Shown here piece after piece: positions 24,061 through 32,291 of a stretch of 59,045 nucleotides of DNA. The notes beneath the pieces were generated by a model. It had not been told where the DNA came from. It saw only the letters and a program-made list of their open reading frames with translations, and ran no database searches. This DNA is from JAAZNO01 sp012798275 (lineage in GTDB: Bacteria; Chloroflexota; Anaerolineae; B4-G1; SLSP01). Made by a program: the position numbers and the translations under genes. How positions within the stretch are numbered: the first letter of the stretch is position 1; each line of letters begins with the position of its first letter. Location of the stretch: assembly GCA_035347995.1 (NCBI GenBank), contig DAOPQD010000010.1, positions 1 to 59,045 on the forward strand. The letters run 5' to 3'.

Positions 24061-24265
24061 GTTGACATGTTCCTGTGGCACGCCACCGATGATGAAAATG
24101 TGAGGCGTGAGGCGTGAGTTGTAAGCCGAGGCTGCGACGGCTCCCGGGTCGACACGAGCCCACCGCGCGGAAGCGCGTTGTTTGAGGACGTAGCAGCCCC
24201 TGGGCAAGGAATTTCTAATCTTATTCGTGAAATTCATGTTCATTCGGGGCCCATTTGCGAAGGAG
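24058..24265 (-). repeat. Modular intergenic repeat, copy 4 (A+B+E modules)
   Basis: Occupies most of the 304-bp convergent gap between mrdA and the surface-protein gene. Read on the minus strand it starts CTCCTTCGCAAATGGGCCCC, has the GAATTTC/GAAATTC inverted repeat and a GCGCTTCCGCGC hairpin, and ends with CACAGGAACATGTCAACTCC. It is the only copy whose GAAGGAG end does not face a start codon. Confidence 0.8.
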
Positions 24266-24281
24266 CTCCGGAACCCCAATC

Positions 24282-24313
24282 GAATCGCGGACGCTTGAAA
24301 GCGTCCGCGATTC
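24282..24313. terminator. Bidirectional hairpin between convergent genes
   Basis: Perfect 15-nt arms (GAATCGCGGACGCTT) around a 2-nt centre, i.e. a 13-bp stem with a TGAA loop. T tracts on either side are weak. Its place between two gene ends fits a shared terminator. Confidence 0.6.
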
Positions 24314-24351
24314 TTCATCTCATGTTTCGCCGGTCGCAGGGCCGGCCGGCG

Positions 24352-26118
24352 CTATTTGATTTCGAGCTTGAAGTTGTCGAAGCGGGATTCCACCGGCGTC
24401 CATTTCCAGGATCCGGTGATCAGGCCCACACGACGATGGGAGCGCAGCGCATCATCGGTGAAGCTCGCGATCTGCGTCTTGACGCCGTTGTTGTAGACGT
24501 AGACGGTTGCGCGGTTATCCCGCACTTCGACCAACAGGCGATTGGTCTGATTGTAGGAACCGCCCAGCAAATTGGAGCAGGACCCCCAGTCACGAATCTT
24601 CGTCCAGGTCATCGAACCACCATACCCGCTATAGCCAGAAACTGGCCAGGAGACGCTGTTGTAGCGGTTGACCGCGCACGCACCCTCCCAGTTCCACTCA
24701 AAGACATAGAGGGTGGTATAGTCCGCGTTGGCCGCGAAAACGATGCCCGCCTTCCCCTCCGAGGGCGCGTAGCCAGGGAAAGGCATCTCCGCCTGCGCAA
24801 AGAAGTGGCTCACCGAGACGTCGTAGTTGGCAGAGGGGGGGATAAAGCGATCGGGCGCCTTCACCAGGCCCATCTTGTAGTTGTTCTGGTCGGAGGTCGC
24901 CAGCATGATCTTCATGCGGTAAGTGCCGTCAACGTACTCCACCCTCATCAGGTCGCCGCCGTCGCTGCGCTTGTACGTGGCGACGGGCCACCCCGAGCCC
25001 GAATTGGAGAAATCATCGGTGAGGGCCAACATCACAACCACGACATTGCTCCACTCGCCGGCGCCGGCGGTGTTGTTCCCCCGCACGCGGTAGTAATACG
25101 TCGCGGAGGCCTTGCCGGTGACATTCATCGAAGTGGTCGAAGCCAAGAAGGTGGTTTCCTGAACCCCCGCGCTGAAATCGGCGCTGGTGGATTCCTGCAA
25201 CGTGTAGCTGGTCGGCGCCGGGACGTCATAAGGGCCGTTGTAAGCCCAGCTGACGGTGTAGTTGCCGTCAAGGTCGGCGTTGCTGATCTCATTCAGCACG
25301 GGCGGATAAGGCACCGCCGGGAAGCGGCGCATCACGAGCGGCAGATACACCAGGTTGACGTTGTTCTTGATGGTGACCGTGATGGTATCTACCGTCCCTA
25401 TCACCCCGCTGATCGTTGCCCGCGCGCTGATCGTGTACGCACCGTTATCCGCTTCTGGCAACGCCCAAATGTAGGTCCAGCTCCAATAGCCGCCGGGATC
25501 TACCACCGCGACCGTTGCCGGTTGCCAGGCGCCATCGTTGATGCTGACCTCCACGGTTGGCAAAACCGCCTGCGACACGGGCGTCGCCGCGAGGGCGGCA
25601 GCGCCTACCTGCGTCGAAACCACATTGCTCCAGCGGCTGGGCCCGCTATCAAAGTACGCTTTAAGCCGATAGTAATAGACACCGTCGGCTTTATCCTCGA
25701 TAGGATATCTCACTTCCGTGGTGTAGGGATAGGAGATGACGTTTTCGTCAAAATAGGGGCTGGTGGACTCGGTCAACTTATACCTCAGGGCACCCGCAGC
25801 CGCTGTCCATTTAACAGTGTAATTGGGCTCATGAGTGGGATTGGAAATGGGGTTCAGCACGGGATCATCGGGGAAGCCGGGATTATTGGTGCTGTCCCAG
25901 GCAAAGCCGCTGATCGCATACGGGCTTCCAGGCCGCTCCGTAATCAATGCCCCCTTGTCAGGAACATAAATGCGCACGGTAGGCGCTTCCGGTAACAGCG
26001 GTTCCGCCAGTGCGGGGGTCAGCAAGCTGCCCGTTGTGACCAGCAAGCTCAACAACGCTCCCAAGAGCGCCAACACCAGAAAACTGTTACGTGAAATTCG
26101 TCGGATCTGCTCGTTCAT
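24352..26118 (-). CDS. Secreted surface protein with FnIII-like repeats and C-terminal jelly-roll domain
   Basis: A 588-residue exported protein. The signal peptide covers residues 1-38 (hydrophobic core FLVLALLGALLSLLV, cleavage after PALA). Two fibronectin-III-like modules are visible, one near 85-165 (YTVKWTAAAGALRYKL, then YYYRLKAYF) and one near 275-365 (YTVSWAYNGPYDVP, then YYYRVRGNN). A strand-rich insert with PLVMRRF lies between. Residues about 370-588 form a concanavalin/jelly-roll domain (DDFSNSGSGWPV to SRFDNFKLEIK), also found alone in the lipoproteins at 27662 and 28293. A glycan- or surface-binding role is likely but unproven. AAAGGAG precedes the ATG. Confidence 0.82.
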   Translation of the reverse strand: MNEQIRRISRNSFLVLALLGALLSLLVTTGSLLTPALAEPLLPEAPTVRIYVPDKGALITERPGSPYAISGFAWDSTNNPGFPDDPVLNPISNPTHEPNYTVKWTAAAGALRYKLTESTSPYFDENVISYPYTTEVRYPIEDKADGVYYYRLKAYFDSGPSRWSNVVSTQVGAAALAATPVSQAVLPTVEVSINDGAWQPATVAVVDPGGYWSWTYIWALPEADNGAYTISARATISGVIGTVDTITVTIKNNVNLVYLPLVMRRFPAVPYPPVLNEISNADLDGNYTVSWAYNGPYDVPAPTSYTLQESTSADFSAGVQETTFLASTTSMNVTGKASATYYYRVRGNNTAGAGEWSNVVVVMLALTDDFSNSGSGWPVATYKRSDGGDLMRVEYVDGTYRMKIMLATSDQNNYKMGLVKAPDRFIPPSANYDVSVSHFFAQAEMPFPGYAPSEGKAGIVFAANADYTTLYVFEWNWEGACAVNRYNSVSWPVSGYSGYGGSMTWTKIRDWGSCSNLLGGSYNQTNRLLVEVRDNRATVYVYNNGVKTQIASFTDDALRSHRRVGLITGSWKWTPVESRFDNFKLEIK

Positions 26119-26385
26119 GTTTCACTCCTTTCAGATATCAATGACACCGACATCCATCCACAAAAAACAAGCCTGCGATCAATCGCCAGGCCGATCACCG
26201 AAGCCTGCTGAAGCCATGAGCCGTAAGCAGTTCTTCGTAACTCCGGGAGCCATGCCGCCCCCATTCACAGACCCCGCTTGTTCCATCCGCGTTTTTCCGT
26301 GGGGATCCGCGAGCCATGCTCTCTGTCCTGAGACACAAAGCATTTTTTAGACGCCTGGCAGCGGCAAAAAGTTCCCTCCAACGCC
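26119..26385 (-). promoter_or_regulatory. Structured 5' leader with internal terminator
   Basis: This gap of 267 bp has no ORF of note. On the minus strand the sequence CATGGCT recurs three times, and CCCC/GGGG and AGTT/AACT pairings are possible. A hairpin with T6 run then ends at 26160-26191 (GCCT-GCGAT arms, one bulge), about 45 nt before the start codon. It could end the mtaB transcript or act as an attenuator. I could not match it to a known riboswitch. Confidence 0.45.
26160..26191 (-). terminator. Rho-independent terminator in the surface-protein leader
   Basis: On the minus strand GCCTGGCGAT pairs with ATCGCAGGC (one bulged G), followed by TTGTTTTTTG. It lies about 195 nt past the mtaB stop and about 42 nt before the next start codon. 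Confidence 0.7.
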
Positions 26386-27648
26386 TCAGGGGACTGTTTC
26401 GAGCTCCTCGCCGATAAAGGCCTCGCCCGTGCCGGGACGCAGGCGCACGGGGGTGATGGTGTTGTAAAGGGCGTGCTTGCTCTCCAGGACGACTTCGAGA
26501 TAGGTGTCGGTCAAGCCGCGCCAGCGCCCGGCGCGATCCCGCCGCTCCCACAGCACCGGCAGCACCTTGCCGCTGAAACGCGCCCGGTAAGCCGCCGCGA
26601 GGGTCTCCCCCAGCCGGCGCATCCGCGCCGCACGTCCTGTCCGCACCTGCGCGGGCACGGGATCGGGGAGCCGCAACGCCGCCGTGCCAGCCCGCTCCGA
26701 GTAGGGGAAGACGTGCAAGCGCGCGAAGCCGATCGCCTCCACAAAGGCCAGGCTTGCGGCAAAATCCGCCTCGGTCTCGCCGGGGAACCCCGTGATGAGG
26801 TCCGTCGTCACCGCCAGGTCCGCGCAGATCGCGCGCGCCCGCCCCACGAGCGCCGCAAATTCCGCCGTCGTGTACCGCCGCCCCATGCGCCGCAGGGTCG
26901 CGTCGCTGCCGGATTGCAGCGGCAGGTGCAGCTGCCGGCACAGTCGGGGATGTTTCCACAACGCCAACAGCCGGTCGTCCACATCCCACGGCTCGACGGA
27001 CGAAAGCCGCACTCGCGGGACAGCAGTCTGCTCCAACAACGCCGCGACGAGGTCGGACAGGCGCACCGCGCCGGGCAAATCATGGCCATAGGCGCCGAGG
27101 CTCACCCCCGTGAGGACCACTTCCTGCGCGCCGTGTTCCGCCAACGCCTGAGCCTGCATCACCGCCGTAGCGAGCGGCACGCTGCGCCCCGGCCCGCGCA
27201 GCAGGCGCGTGTAACAATAGGTGCAGGCGGCGTCGCAGCCATCCTGGACGGGGAGAAAAGCGCGCGTGTGCTGCCAGAGGCCCGGTTCCCACGGGACGGG
27301 AATGGAGGGCGTACCCAAGATGAGCTCCCCGGCGCGCGGCTTGTCGGAATTGGGGAGCACCCACGTGACGCCGGGCTGGGCGCCCGCAGCCTCCGGCTCC
27401 GCGGTGACCCAGCATCCCAACACAGCGATAGCCGCCTGAGGATTGCGGCGATGCAGCAGATGCAAGCGCTGACGGCTCTTGTGCGCCGCCTCAGCGGTGA
27501 CGGCACACGTGTTGAGCACGATCACATCCGCCTCTTCGAGGCGCGCCGCCGGCGTAAAGCCGCCGCCCAGGAGCTGACAGCCGAGACGTTCGACCTCAGC
27601 CGCGTTGAGACGACAGCCGAGAGATTCCAGATAGACTTTCAAAGCCAT
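26386..27648 (-). CDS. mtaB: tRNA t6A37 methylthiotransferase MtaB-type
   Basis: A 420-residue radical SAM methylthiotransferase that adds a methylthio group to t6A at position 37 of tRNA. The N-terminal UPF0004 domain has three cluster cysteines (GCRLN, LNTCAVT, VLGCW). The radical SAM motif CDAACTYC (CX3CX2C) is near residue 140, and a TRAM-like RNA-binding domain ends the protein. The GCRLN start is characteristic of MtaB rather than MiaB or RimO. A lipoprotein gene is 13 bp upstream in the same direction, so the three genes 28907-26386 may form an operon. No clear Shine-Dalgarno. Confidence 0.92.
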   Translation of the reverse strand: MALKVYLESLGCRLNAAEVERLGCQLLGGGFTPAARLEEADVIVLNTCAVTAEAAHKSRQRLHLLHRRNPQAAIAVLGCWVTAEPEAAGAQPGVTWVLPNSDKPRAGELILGTPSIPVPWEPGLWQHTRAFLPVQDGCDAACTYCYTRLLRGPGRSVPLATAVMQAQALAEHGAQEVVLTGVSLGAYGHDLPGAVRLSDLVAALLEQTAVPRVRLSSVEPWDVDDRLLALWKHPRLCRQLHLPLQSGSDATLRRMGRRYTTAEFAALVGRARAICADLAVTTDLITGFPGETEADFAASLAFVEAIGFARLHVFPYSERAGTAALRLPDPVPAQVRTGRAARMRRLGETLAAAYRARFSGKVLPVLWERRDRAGRWRGLTDTYLEVVLESKHALYNTITPVRLRPGTGEAFIGEELETVP

Positions 27649-27661
27649 TCGCTGCTACTGC

Positions 27662-28279
27662 CTAGGGAAGCGGCTCGACATGCAGGTTATCAAAAGCCAC
27701 CTGCACGTCGCCCTCATCGAAGGCCCCCGCATACAGGCCGATGTCGCCCTTGCTCAACGCGGCATCGGTGACCTCGGCGATCAGCTCGCCGTTGACCCGG
27801 AAGCTGAACGTCGCGCCCTGCGCTTCGAGCTCCAGGCGATTGGTCGCCAGCCCCGGGACGATCGCCGCGTGCGGGAACCAATCCCTGGACAGCAGCTGCC
27901 ACTGGCCCTCGGCATACCGCGCCACGCGCGCGTAGCCATCGGAGCTGATGGAAAAGGCGTAGAAGTTTTGGTCCCCGTCCATGCGCGCCAACACCCCGTA
28001 TTCATTGTTCTCTGGGCCGCCGACAGGCGTCGCTTCCACGGAGAGACGGAAATTGGCGAAACGTTTGTCCGGCACAGCCCAGGCGACCTGCCCCGGCTCG
28101 CGCACATGGATGAGCAACCGCCCTTCCTCAATGCGCGTCACGGCGGCGGCGTCAGAGCTCAACTGCCAGGGCCCCGTTTCGTCGAAAGGCTCGTTCCAGA
28201 CCTCCGTGCTCGCCGGGGAACCGCAGGCCGCCGTCCCCAGCAACAGGAACAGGAATCCTATTCGCCATAAGGTGCGCAT
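27662..28279 (-). CDS. Jelly-roll (DUF1080/LamG-like) lipoprotein
   Basis: About 205 residues. A lipoprotein signal ends LLLGTAACGS, with the Cys as the likely lipidated residue. The mature part is one beta-sandwich domain (WNEPFDETGPWQLS to VAFDNLHVEPLP) with a central GVLARMDGDQNFYAFSISSDG motif. It is a paralogue of the next gene and of the C-terminal domain of the surface protein at 24352. Start: ATG at 28279 has GAGGG 6 nt upstream; the ATG at 28285 does not. Probably exported and membrane-tethered; ligand unknown. Confidence 0.82.
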   Translation of the reverse strand: MRTLWRIGFLFLLLGTAACGSPASTEVWNEPFDETGPWQLSSDAAAVTRIEEGRLLIHVREPGQVAWAVPDKRFANFRLSVEATPVGGPENNEYGVLARMDGDQNFYAFSISSDGYARVARYAEGQWQLLSRDWFPHAAIVPGLATNRLELEAQGATFSFRVNGELIAEVTDAALSKGDIGLYAGAFDEGDVQVAFDNLHVEPLP

Positions 28280-28292
28280 GGTCATCCCTCAC

Positions 28293-28907
28293 TCAAGGCT
28301 TACTCGCCTTAAAGTCATCGAACCAGACCAGGGTCGTCTGCCCGTATTCGACGGTGCCCGCCGCGATCCCCACCTTGCCGGCGGTCAGCTGTGTATCTTC
28401 CGCCCGCGCAATCAATTCACCGTTGACGTAGAAGGTGAGCACGCTGCCCTCGCACACGCCCAACAGCCGATTAGTGACGCCATCCCGGTTGATGACCGGC
28501 GAGCGCAACATCGCCGGGCCGGTCAGAGGCTCCAACGGCTGATCTCCCAGGCGGCGGAAAATCGCATAGTAGCCGTCAGCGCTGATGGCAAAGTAGTAAA
28601 AGCCCGCGTCGCTGTAACGGCAGATCACGCCGAAATGATTGTCCGTCGTGCCCTCGGAACGCGCGAGCACTTCGACCGCCACGTCCTTGTAGGTGCGATC
28701 CTGCATCGTCCAGACGAACCAATGCGGCACATCAATGCGAATCAAGTATTTGCCGCTGTCGTAACCGCGCACATAGCTTTCCGTGGAGGCGGCGCCCCAT
28801 CCGCTCGCCGGGTCGGAGAAATCGTCCACCAAGGGGCCAGCACTGCTGGTGCACGCAGCCAACAGCAGCAGTCCCAAACATAGCAGCAGCCCACGTCGTA
28901 GCTTCAT
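28293..28907 (-). CDS. Jelly-roll lipoprotein, paralogue
   Basis: A 204-residue lipoprotein (signal LLLCLGLLLLAAC, Cys near residue 18). The domain reads DDFSDPASGWGAAS to VWFDDFKASKP, with GVICRYSDAGFYYFAISADGYYAIF in the middle, the same fold as its neighbour. ATG 28907 has GGGGGAGG upstream and a good promoter (28938-28965). The stop is 13 nt before the next start, so it leads an operon with the second lipoprotein and mtaB. Confidence 0.83.
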   Translation of the reverse strand: MKLRRGLLLCLGLLLLAACTSSAGPLVDDFSDPASGWGAASTESYVRGYDSGKYLIRIDVPHWFVWTMQDRTYKDVAVEVLARSEGTTDNHFGVICRYSDAGFYYFAISADGYYAIFRRLGDQPLEPLTGPAMLRSPVINRDGVTNRLLGVCEGSVLTFYVNGELIARAEDTQLTAGKVGIAAGTVEYGQTTLVWFDDFKASKP

Positions 28908-28937
28908 GTGCGCCTCCCCCGATAACGGCCTGCGCTG

Positions 28938-28965
28938 ATTATACCCCGAAAGCGCCGTCAGCCAA
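28938..28965 (-). promoter_or_regulatory. Promoter of the lipoprotein-mtaB operon
   Basis: On the minus strand: TTGGCT (28965-28960), 16-nt spacer, TATAAT (28943-28938). Start expected near 28931. Confidence 0.6.
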
Positions 28966-29009
28966 AGCATTGTCAGCGGCCCAGGCCAGAGCGCCCCTCA
29001 AGGCGCCCC

Positions 29010-29037
29010 TTGTGAAATCGGCTGTTTATGGTAGAAT
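29010..29037 (+). promoter_or_regulatory. tRNA-Arg promoter
   Basis: TTGTGA (29010-29015), 16-nt spacer, TGG-TAGAAT with -10 at 29032-29037. Transcription starts a few bases before the tRNA 5' end. Confidence 0.65.
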
Positions 29038-29049
29038 GGGTTGCAGCGT

Positions 29050-29122
29050 GCCCCTGTAGCTCAGATGGATAGAGCACTGGCCTCCGAAGCCAGTGGCCCG
29101 CGTTCGACTCGCGGCAGGGGTA
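29050..29122 (+). tRNA. tRNA-Arg (anticodon CCG)
   Basis: Full cloverleaf: acceptor GCCCCTG pairs with CAGGGGT (final G-U), D arm GCTC...GAGC, anticodon stem CTGGC/GCCAG around loop CTCCGAA (anticodon CCG, codon CGG), and T arm CCGCG-TTCGACT-CGCGG. The discriminator is A; CCA is not encoded (CACC follows). Confidence 0.96.
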
Positions 29123-29129
29123 CACCGAA

Positions 29130-29154
29130 GCCCGCCTTTTCAGGCGGGCTTTTT
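29130..29154 (+). terminator. Terminator of tRNA-Arg
   Basis: GCCCGCC/GGCGGGC stem with a TTTTCA loop, followed by TTTTT, 8 nt after the tRNA. Confidence 0.85.
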
Positions 29155-29174
29155 GTGTGGATAGGGAAGCCGGC

Positions 29175-29720
29175 TCAGACGCCAGGCGACAAAAATGTCA
29201 GCAGCTCCCGCGCCACGATCCGATAGGCCGGAGCGTACTGCGCCACATATGCCGCCGAATGATGCACCGCCGGATATCCCTCCCCGGCCAGGCGCGCCCC
29301 ATACGCCGTCATCTCGGCGGCGGCAAAGGGGAGATCGCCCTGCTCCGCGAGCATCAACGCCAGGGACCACGTCGCCTCGAATTGCGCGAGGGTACCACGA
29401 TGGGTGTGGGCCGTGCGCACGAACGCTTCACCCAGCCATGCCGGATCATAGCCGGCCGCCACGTACGGACGCAAATGCACGCGCAGGATACGCCCATCGG
29501 CAGAAAGCGGATCCACCAACGGCTCGACGGGACCGCGACCCAGCACCGCGATTTCGTCCAGCAACCGTCGGCAGGCGGCCTGGGCATCCGTCACGAGATG
29601 CGCGCTGCCGAAACAGGCCTGATGGGCCAGCTTGTACACATCCGCCAGCTGCATCAAGGGATACCGTGCCCGGTGCGCCCGGAATGTCTCAGCGGTGACC
29701 TCAGAGACGACGGCCTTCAT
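29175..29720 (-). CDS. Conserved protein of unknown function next to ECF transporter
   Basis: A 181-residue soluble protein that I do not recognise by name. Visible features: YPLMQLADVYKLAHQACFGSAHLV near the N terminus, an HLRPY segment near residue 82, and several His residues. The stretch KLxxQxxFGxxH looks like a conserved enzyme-like motif. It starts directly after the T-component stop, without a gap, so it is the last gene of the ECF operon and may act on the imported substrate. Confidence 0.6.
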   Translation of the reverse strand: MKAVVSEVTAETFRAHRARYPLMQLADVYKLAHQACFGSAHLVTDAQAACRRLLDEIAVLGRGPVEPLVDPLSADGRILRVHLRPYVAAGYDPAWLGEAFVRTAHTHRGTLAQFEATWSLALMLAEQGDLPFAAAEMTAYGARLAGEGYPAVHHSAAYVAQYAPAYRIVARELLTFLSPGV

Positions 29721-30569
29721 TCAGACAGCAGGGACGCCAAAGCGCCCCACCCCCCAGGCAAAGTACGCCACGAGGACCGCTGCCAGGAAGAGCGCCATCC
29801 CCGCCATGAGCCCATAATCCGCCCCCTGCAACCGCGCCTCGTGCAGGTAAGTGCGTTGAGAGTCACCGGTGAACGCTTTGGCCTGCAACACCACCTCCAA
29901 TTGCTGCGATTTCACCAGCGCGCCCAGAATCAGCGGCACGGCGACGCGCGCATAGAGCGCCAGCCGCCGCGTCAACGGCAGCCGTTCCACGTCCAGGCCG
30001 CGCAGCTGCTGCGCCTCCAAAATGGCCCGCAGTTCCCCCGCCAGCAAAGGGAAAAAGCGCAGCGCCGAGGAGACGACAAAAGCGATCTTATAGGGCACCC
30101 GCAGCTGCACCAGGCCGATCAACATGGCGTTGATGTCCGTGGTGAAGATCGCCAACGGCACCACCAGGGTCATCGTCAGCGTTTTGAAGATGATGTTCAA
30201 GCCGTAGAGGAGGCCCTCCCGCAAGAGCATCGCGCCGCCGACCAGTGGCCAGTGCGCGGGAAATCGCCACACCGGCGTCAGAGCCGTCTGCCCGGTGCGC
30301 GCGGTGATCAACGGCCCGGCAAAAAATCCCTGCATGAACAGGATGAAAATGAAGAAAGGCGCGAGCAAACGCAACAGCCTCATGAGATAGCGCCACGTCA
30401 CCCCCGCCGCCAGACAGGCCAGCAGCGTCGCGCCTGCCAGTATCCCGCCCCACAGGGGACTTTCCCACAGCAGCGCGACGGTGGTGAGCACCCCCATCAG
30501 CGCCAGCTTGGAGCGGAAATCCAACCGCGTGAACAGCGAATCCCGCGAGACCGTCTGCCAGCCGATCAT
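29721..30569 (-). CDS. ecfT: ECF transporter T component (EcfT)
   Basis: A 282-residue integral membrane protein with five or six hydrophobic segments and a cytoplasmic helical arm containing VLQAKAFTGDSQRTYL, the region that couples ATPases to the S subunit in ECF importers. The ATG at 30569 overlaps the stop of the ATPase gene by 4 nt, which fixes the start. Part of an S-A-T operon. Confidence 0.88.
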   Translation of the reverse strand: MIGWQTVSRDSLFTRLDFRSKLALMGVLTTVALLWESPLWGGILAGATLLACLAAGVTWRYLMRLLRLLAPFFIFILFMQGFFAGPLITARTGQTALTPVWRFPAHWPLVGGAMLLREGLLYGLNIIFKTLTMTLVVPLAIFTTDINAMLIGLVQLRVPYKIAFVVSSALRFFPLLAGELRAILEAQQLRGLDVERLPLTRRLALYARVAVPLILGALVKSQQLEVVLQAKAFTGDSQRTYLHEARLQGADYGLMAGMALFLAAVLVAYFAWGVGRFGVPAV

Positions 30570-32272
30570 GGCGCCCCTCCGGCGGGAGGCGACGCCGTGA
30601 GGCAGCGCGCCACCTCTTCTGGCGTGAGTAACATCGCGGCGGGACAGAGCGCCTGTCCCAGCAGCACCGCCTGCGGCGGCGTGAGCCGGGTCTCGCGGAG
30701 CACCTCCAACGTGTGAAAGGCCTGTCGCAGCGGCGCGTCGAGCAGCACCCGTCCTTCGCCCATCACGATCACCCGCTCGGCGTACTCCGGCATCAGGTAG
30801 AGCTGATGCGTGATGACGATGATCGTTTTCCCCTGGCGATGGAGCGTCCGGCTGAGCTCCAGGATCGCGCGCGCCCCGGCGTAATCCTGCCCCGTCGTCG
30901 GCTCGTCGAGGACGATGACCTCGGGGTCCAGGCTCAACATGGCCGCAATGATCACCCGCGCCCGATCCCCCTTGGGCAGCGAGAGAGGATGCCGGTCGGC
31001 AACGCCCTCCAATCCCAGCGCCGTCAAAACTTTCGTCGTGCGCGCGGCAATCTCCGCGGGCGGAAAACGCAGCTGGCGCAGGGCAAACGCCACTTCGTCC
31101 GCGACGGTGAGGTTGAAAAGCTGCTGATCGGGGTTCTGGGCCACATATCCAATCCGCCGTGCCAGCGCCCCCACGCTCCAGGCGCGGCTCTCGCGGCCCC
31201 ACAACATCACACGCCCCTGCGTCGGCTCCAACAGACGCAGCAAGTGCTTGACCAACGACGTCTTGCCCGCGCCGTTCTGCCCCACGATGAGGACGTATTC
31301 GCCGGGATGAAATGCCAGGTCAATGCCGGTGAGGGTCGGCGTCCCGTCCGTAAAGCGGTGCTGCAAGCCCTCGACGGTGATGAGGGGCGCGGCCAGCGGA
31401 CGAGGGGCCGGGGGCTGCGGGAGGGGCTCACGCGCCGGGCAGGGAGGCAATGCCGCCAGCCCTTCTTCCAGGCGCACGGGAAGCCGCGCCGGCGGGTGAG
31501 GCAACAAGGAAAAGGTCTTCGCTACCTGCGGGGGACGGAGCCGGTGCGATTCGATCAACGCCACCTGGCTGTAGAGCTCCGCGGGCGTCCCTTCCGCCAC
31601 GAGCCGTCCGTCATCCAGGAGCACGAGGCGATCCGCGTATTCGGCGAGCTCTTCGGCGGCGTGACTTGCCAGCACCACCGTCATCCCCTGCTCGCGATTG
31701 AGCGCACGCAGCACTTCGAAGACTTCCGCCGCGCCGCGGGGATCCAGCTGCGAGGTCGCCTCGTCAAGCACCAGCAGCTCCGGCATGATCGCCAACGCGG
31801 CGGCGATCGCCAGCCGCTGCTTTTGTCCACCGGAAAGCTCGTGGGGATGGCGCTTTTCCAGTCCGGCAAGGCCCACGGCTCCGAGAGCGCGCGCGATCCG
31901 CTCACGCATGAGCGGCCGGGGGGTGCGGAGATTTTCCAGGGCGAAGGCGACCTCATTTTCCACGGAGGTCGCCGTCAATTGGGTCTCGGGGTCCTCGAAG
32001 ACCATGCCGACGCGCGCCGCGAGCGCGCTGACCGGTTGTTCGACCGTGTCCATCCCGGCGACCAGTGCCCGCCCGAAGAAACGCCCGCCGTAGAACTGCG
32101 GCACGATGCCGCTAAGCGCCAGACACAGCGTCGTCTTCCCGGCGCCGGTCGGCCCGATCAGGCCCACAAACTCCCCGCGCCGGATTTCCAGCGAGATGTC
32201 ATATAAGGCCAGCGTCTCCGTGTGCGGGTATTGATAGGAGAGACGCTCCAACCGGACGAGGGGATTGTTCAT
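30566..32272 (-). CDS. ECF transporter A component, two fused ATPase domains
   Basis: About 568 residues. Two ABC ATPase domains in one chain replace the usual EcfA1/EcfA2 pair. Domain 1 (about 1-275): Walker A GPTGAGKTT, signature LSGGQ, Walker B LLVLDEATS. Domain 2 (about 300-568): Walker A GQNGAGKTS, a degenerate signature LPKGD, Walker B VIVLDEPTT. The degenerate second signature means one of the two composite ATP sites may be weak. The ATG at 32272 begins the first strand (NNPLVRLERLSYQYP). It energises import through the neighbouring membrane components. Confidence 0.92.
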   Translation of the reverse strand: MNNPLVRLERLSYQYPHTETLALYDISLEIRRGEFVGLIGPTGAGKTTLCLALSGIVPQFYGGRFFGRALVAGMDTVEQPVSALAARVGMVFEDPETQLTATSVENEVAFALENLRTPRPLMRERIARALGAVGLAGLEKRHPHELSGGQKQRLAIAAALAIMPELLVLDEATSQLDPRGAAEVFEVLRALNREQGMTVVLASHAAEELAEYADRLVLLDDGRLVAEGTPAELYSQVALIESHRLRPPQVAKTFSLLPHPPARLPVRLEEGLAALPPCPAREPLPQPPAPRPLAAPLITVEGLQHRFTDGTPTLTGIDLAFHPGEYVLIVGQNGAGKTSLVKHLLRLLEPTQGRVMLWGRESRAWSVGALARRIGYVAQNPDQQLFNLTVADEVAFALRQLRFPPAEIAARTTKVLTALGLEGVADRHPLSLPKGDRARVIIAAMLSLDPEVIVLDEPTTGQDYAGARAILELSRTLHRQGKTIIVITHQLYLMPEYAERVIVMGEGRVLLDAPLRQAFHTLEVLRETRLTPPQAVLLGQALCPAAMLLTPEEVARCLTASPPAGGAP

Positions 32273-32291
32273 AGGCGCCGGAAACGTCACC

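Noticed and set aside
21822..24155. A 777-codon open frame on the minus strand opposite mreD-mrdA
   Set aside because: It is the mirror of real, motif-bearing genes; its protein is rich in His, Arg and Gln without domains, as expected of antisense frames in GC-rich DNA.
26119..26385. c-di-GMP-I (GEMM) riboswitch upstream of the surface protein
   Set aside because: The conserved core sequences (GGGCAAACC, GACGCAAAGCC) are not found on the minus strand.
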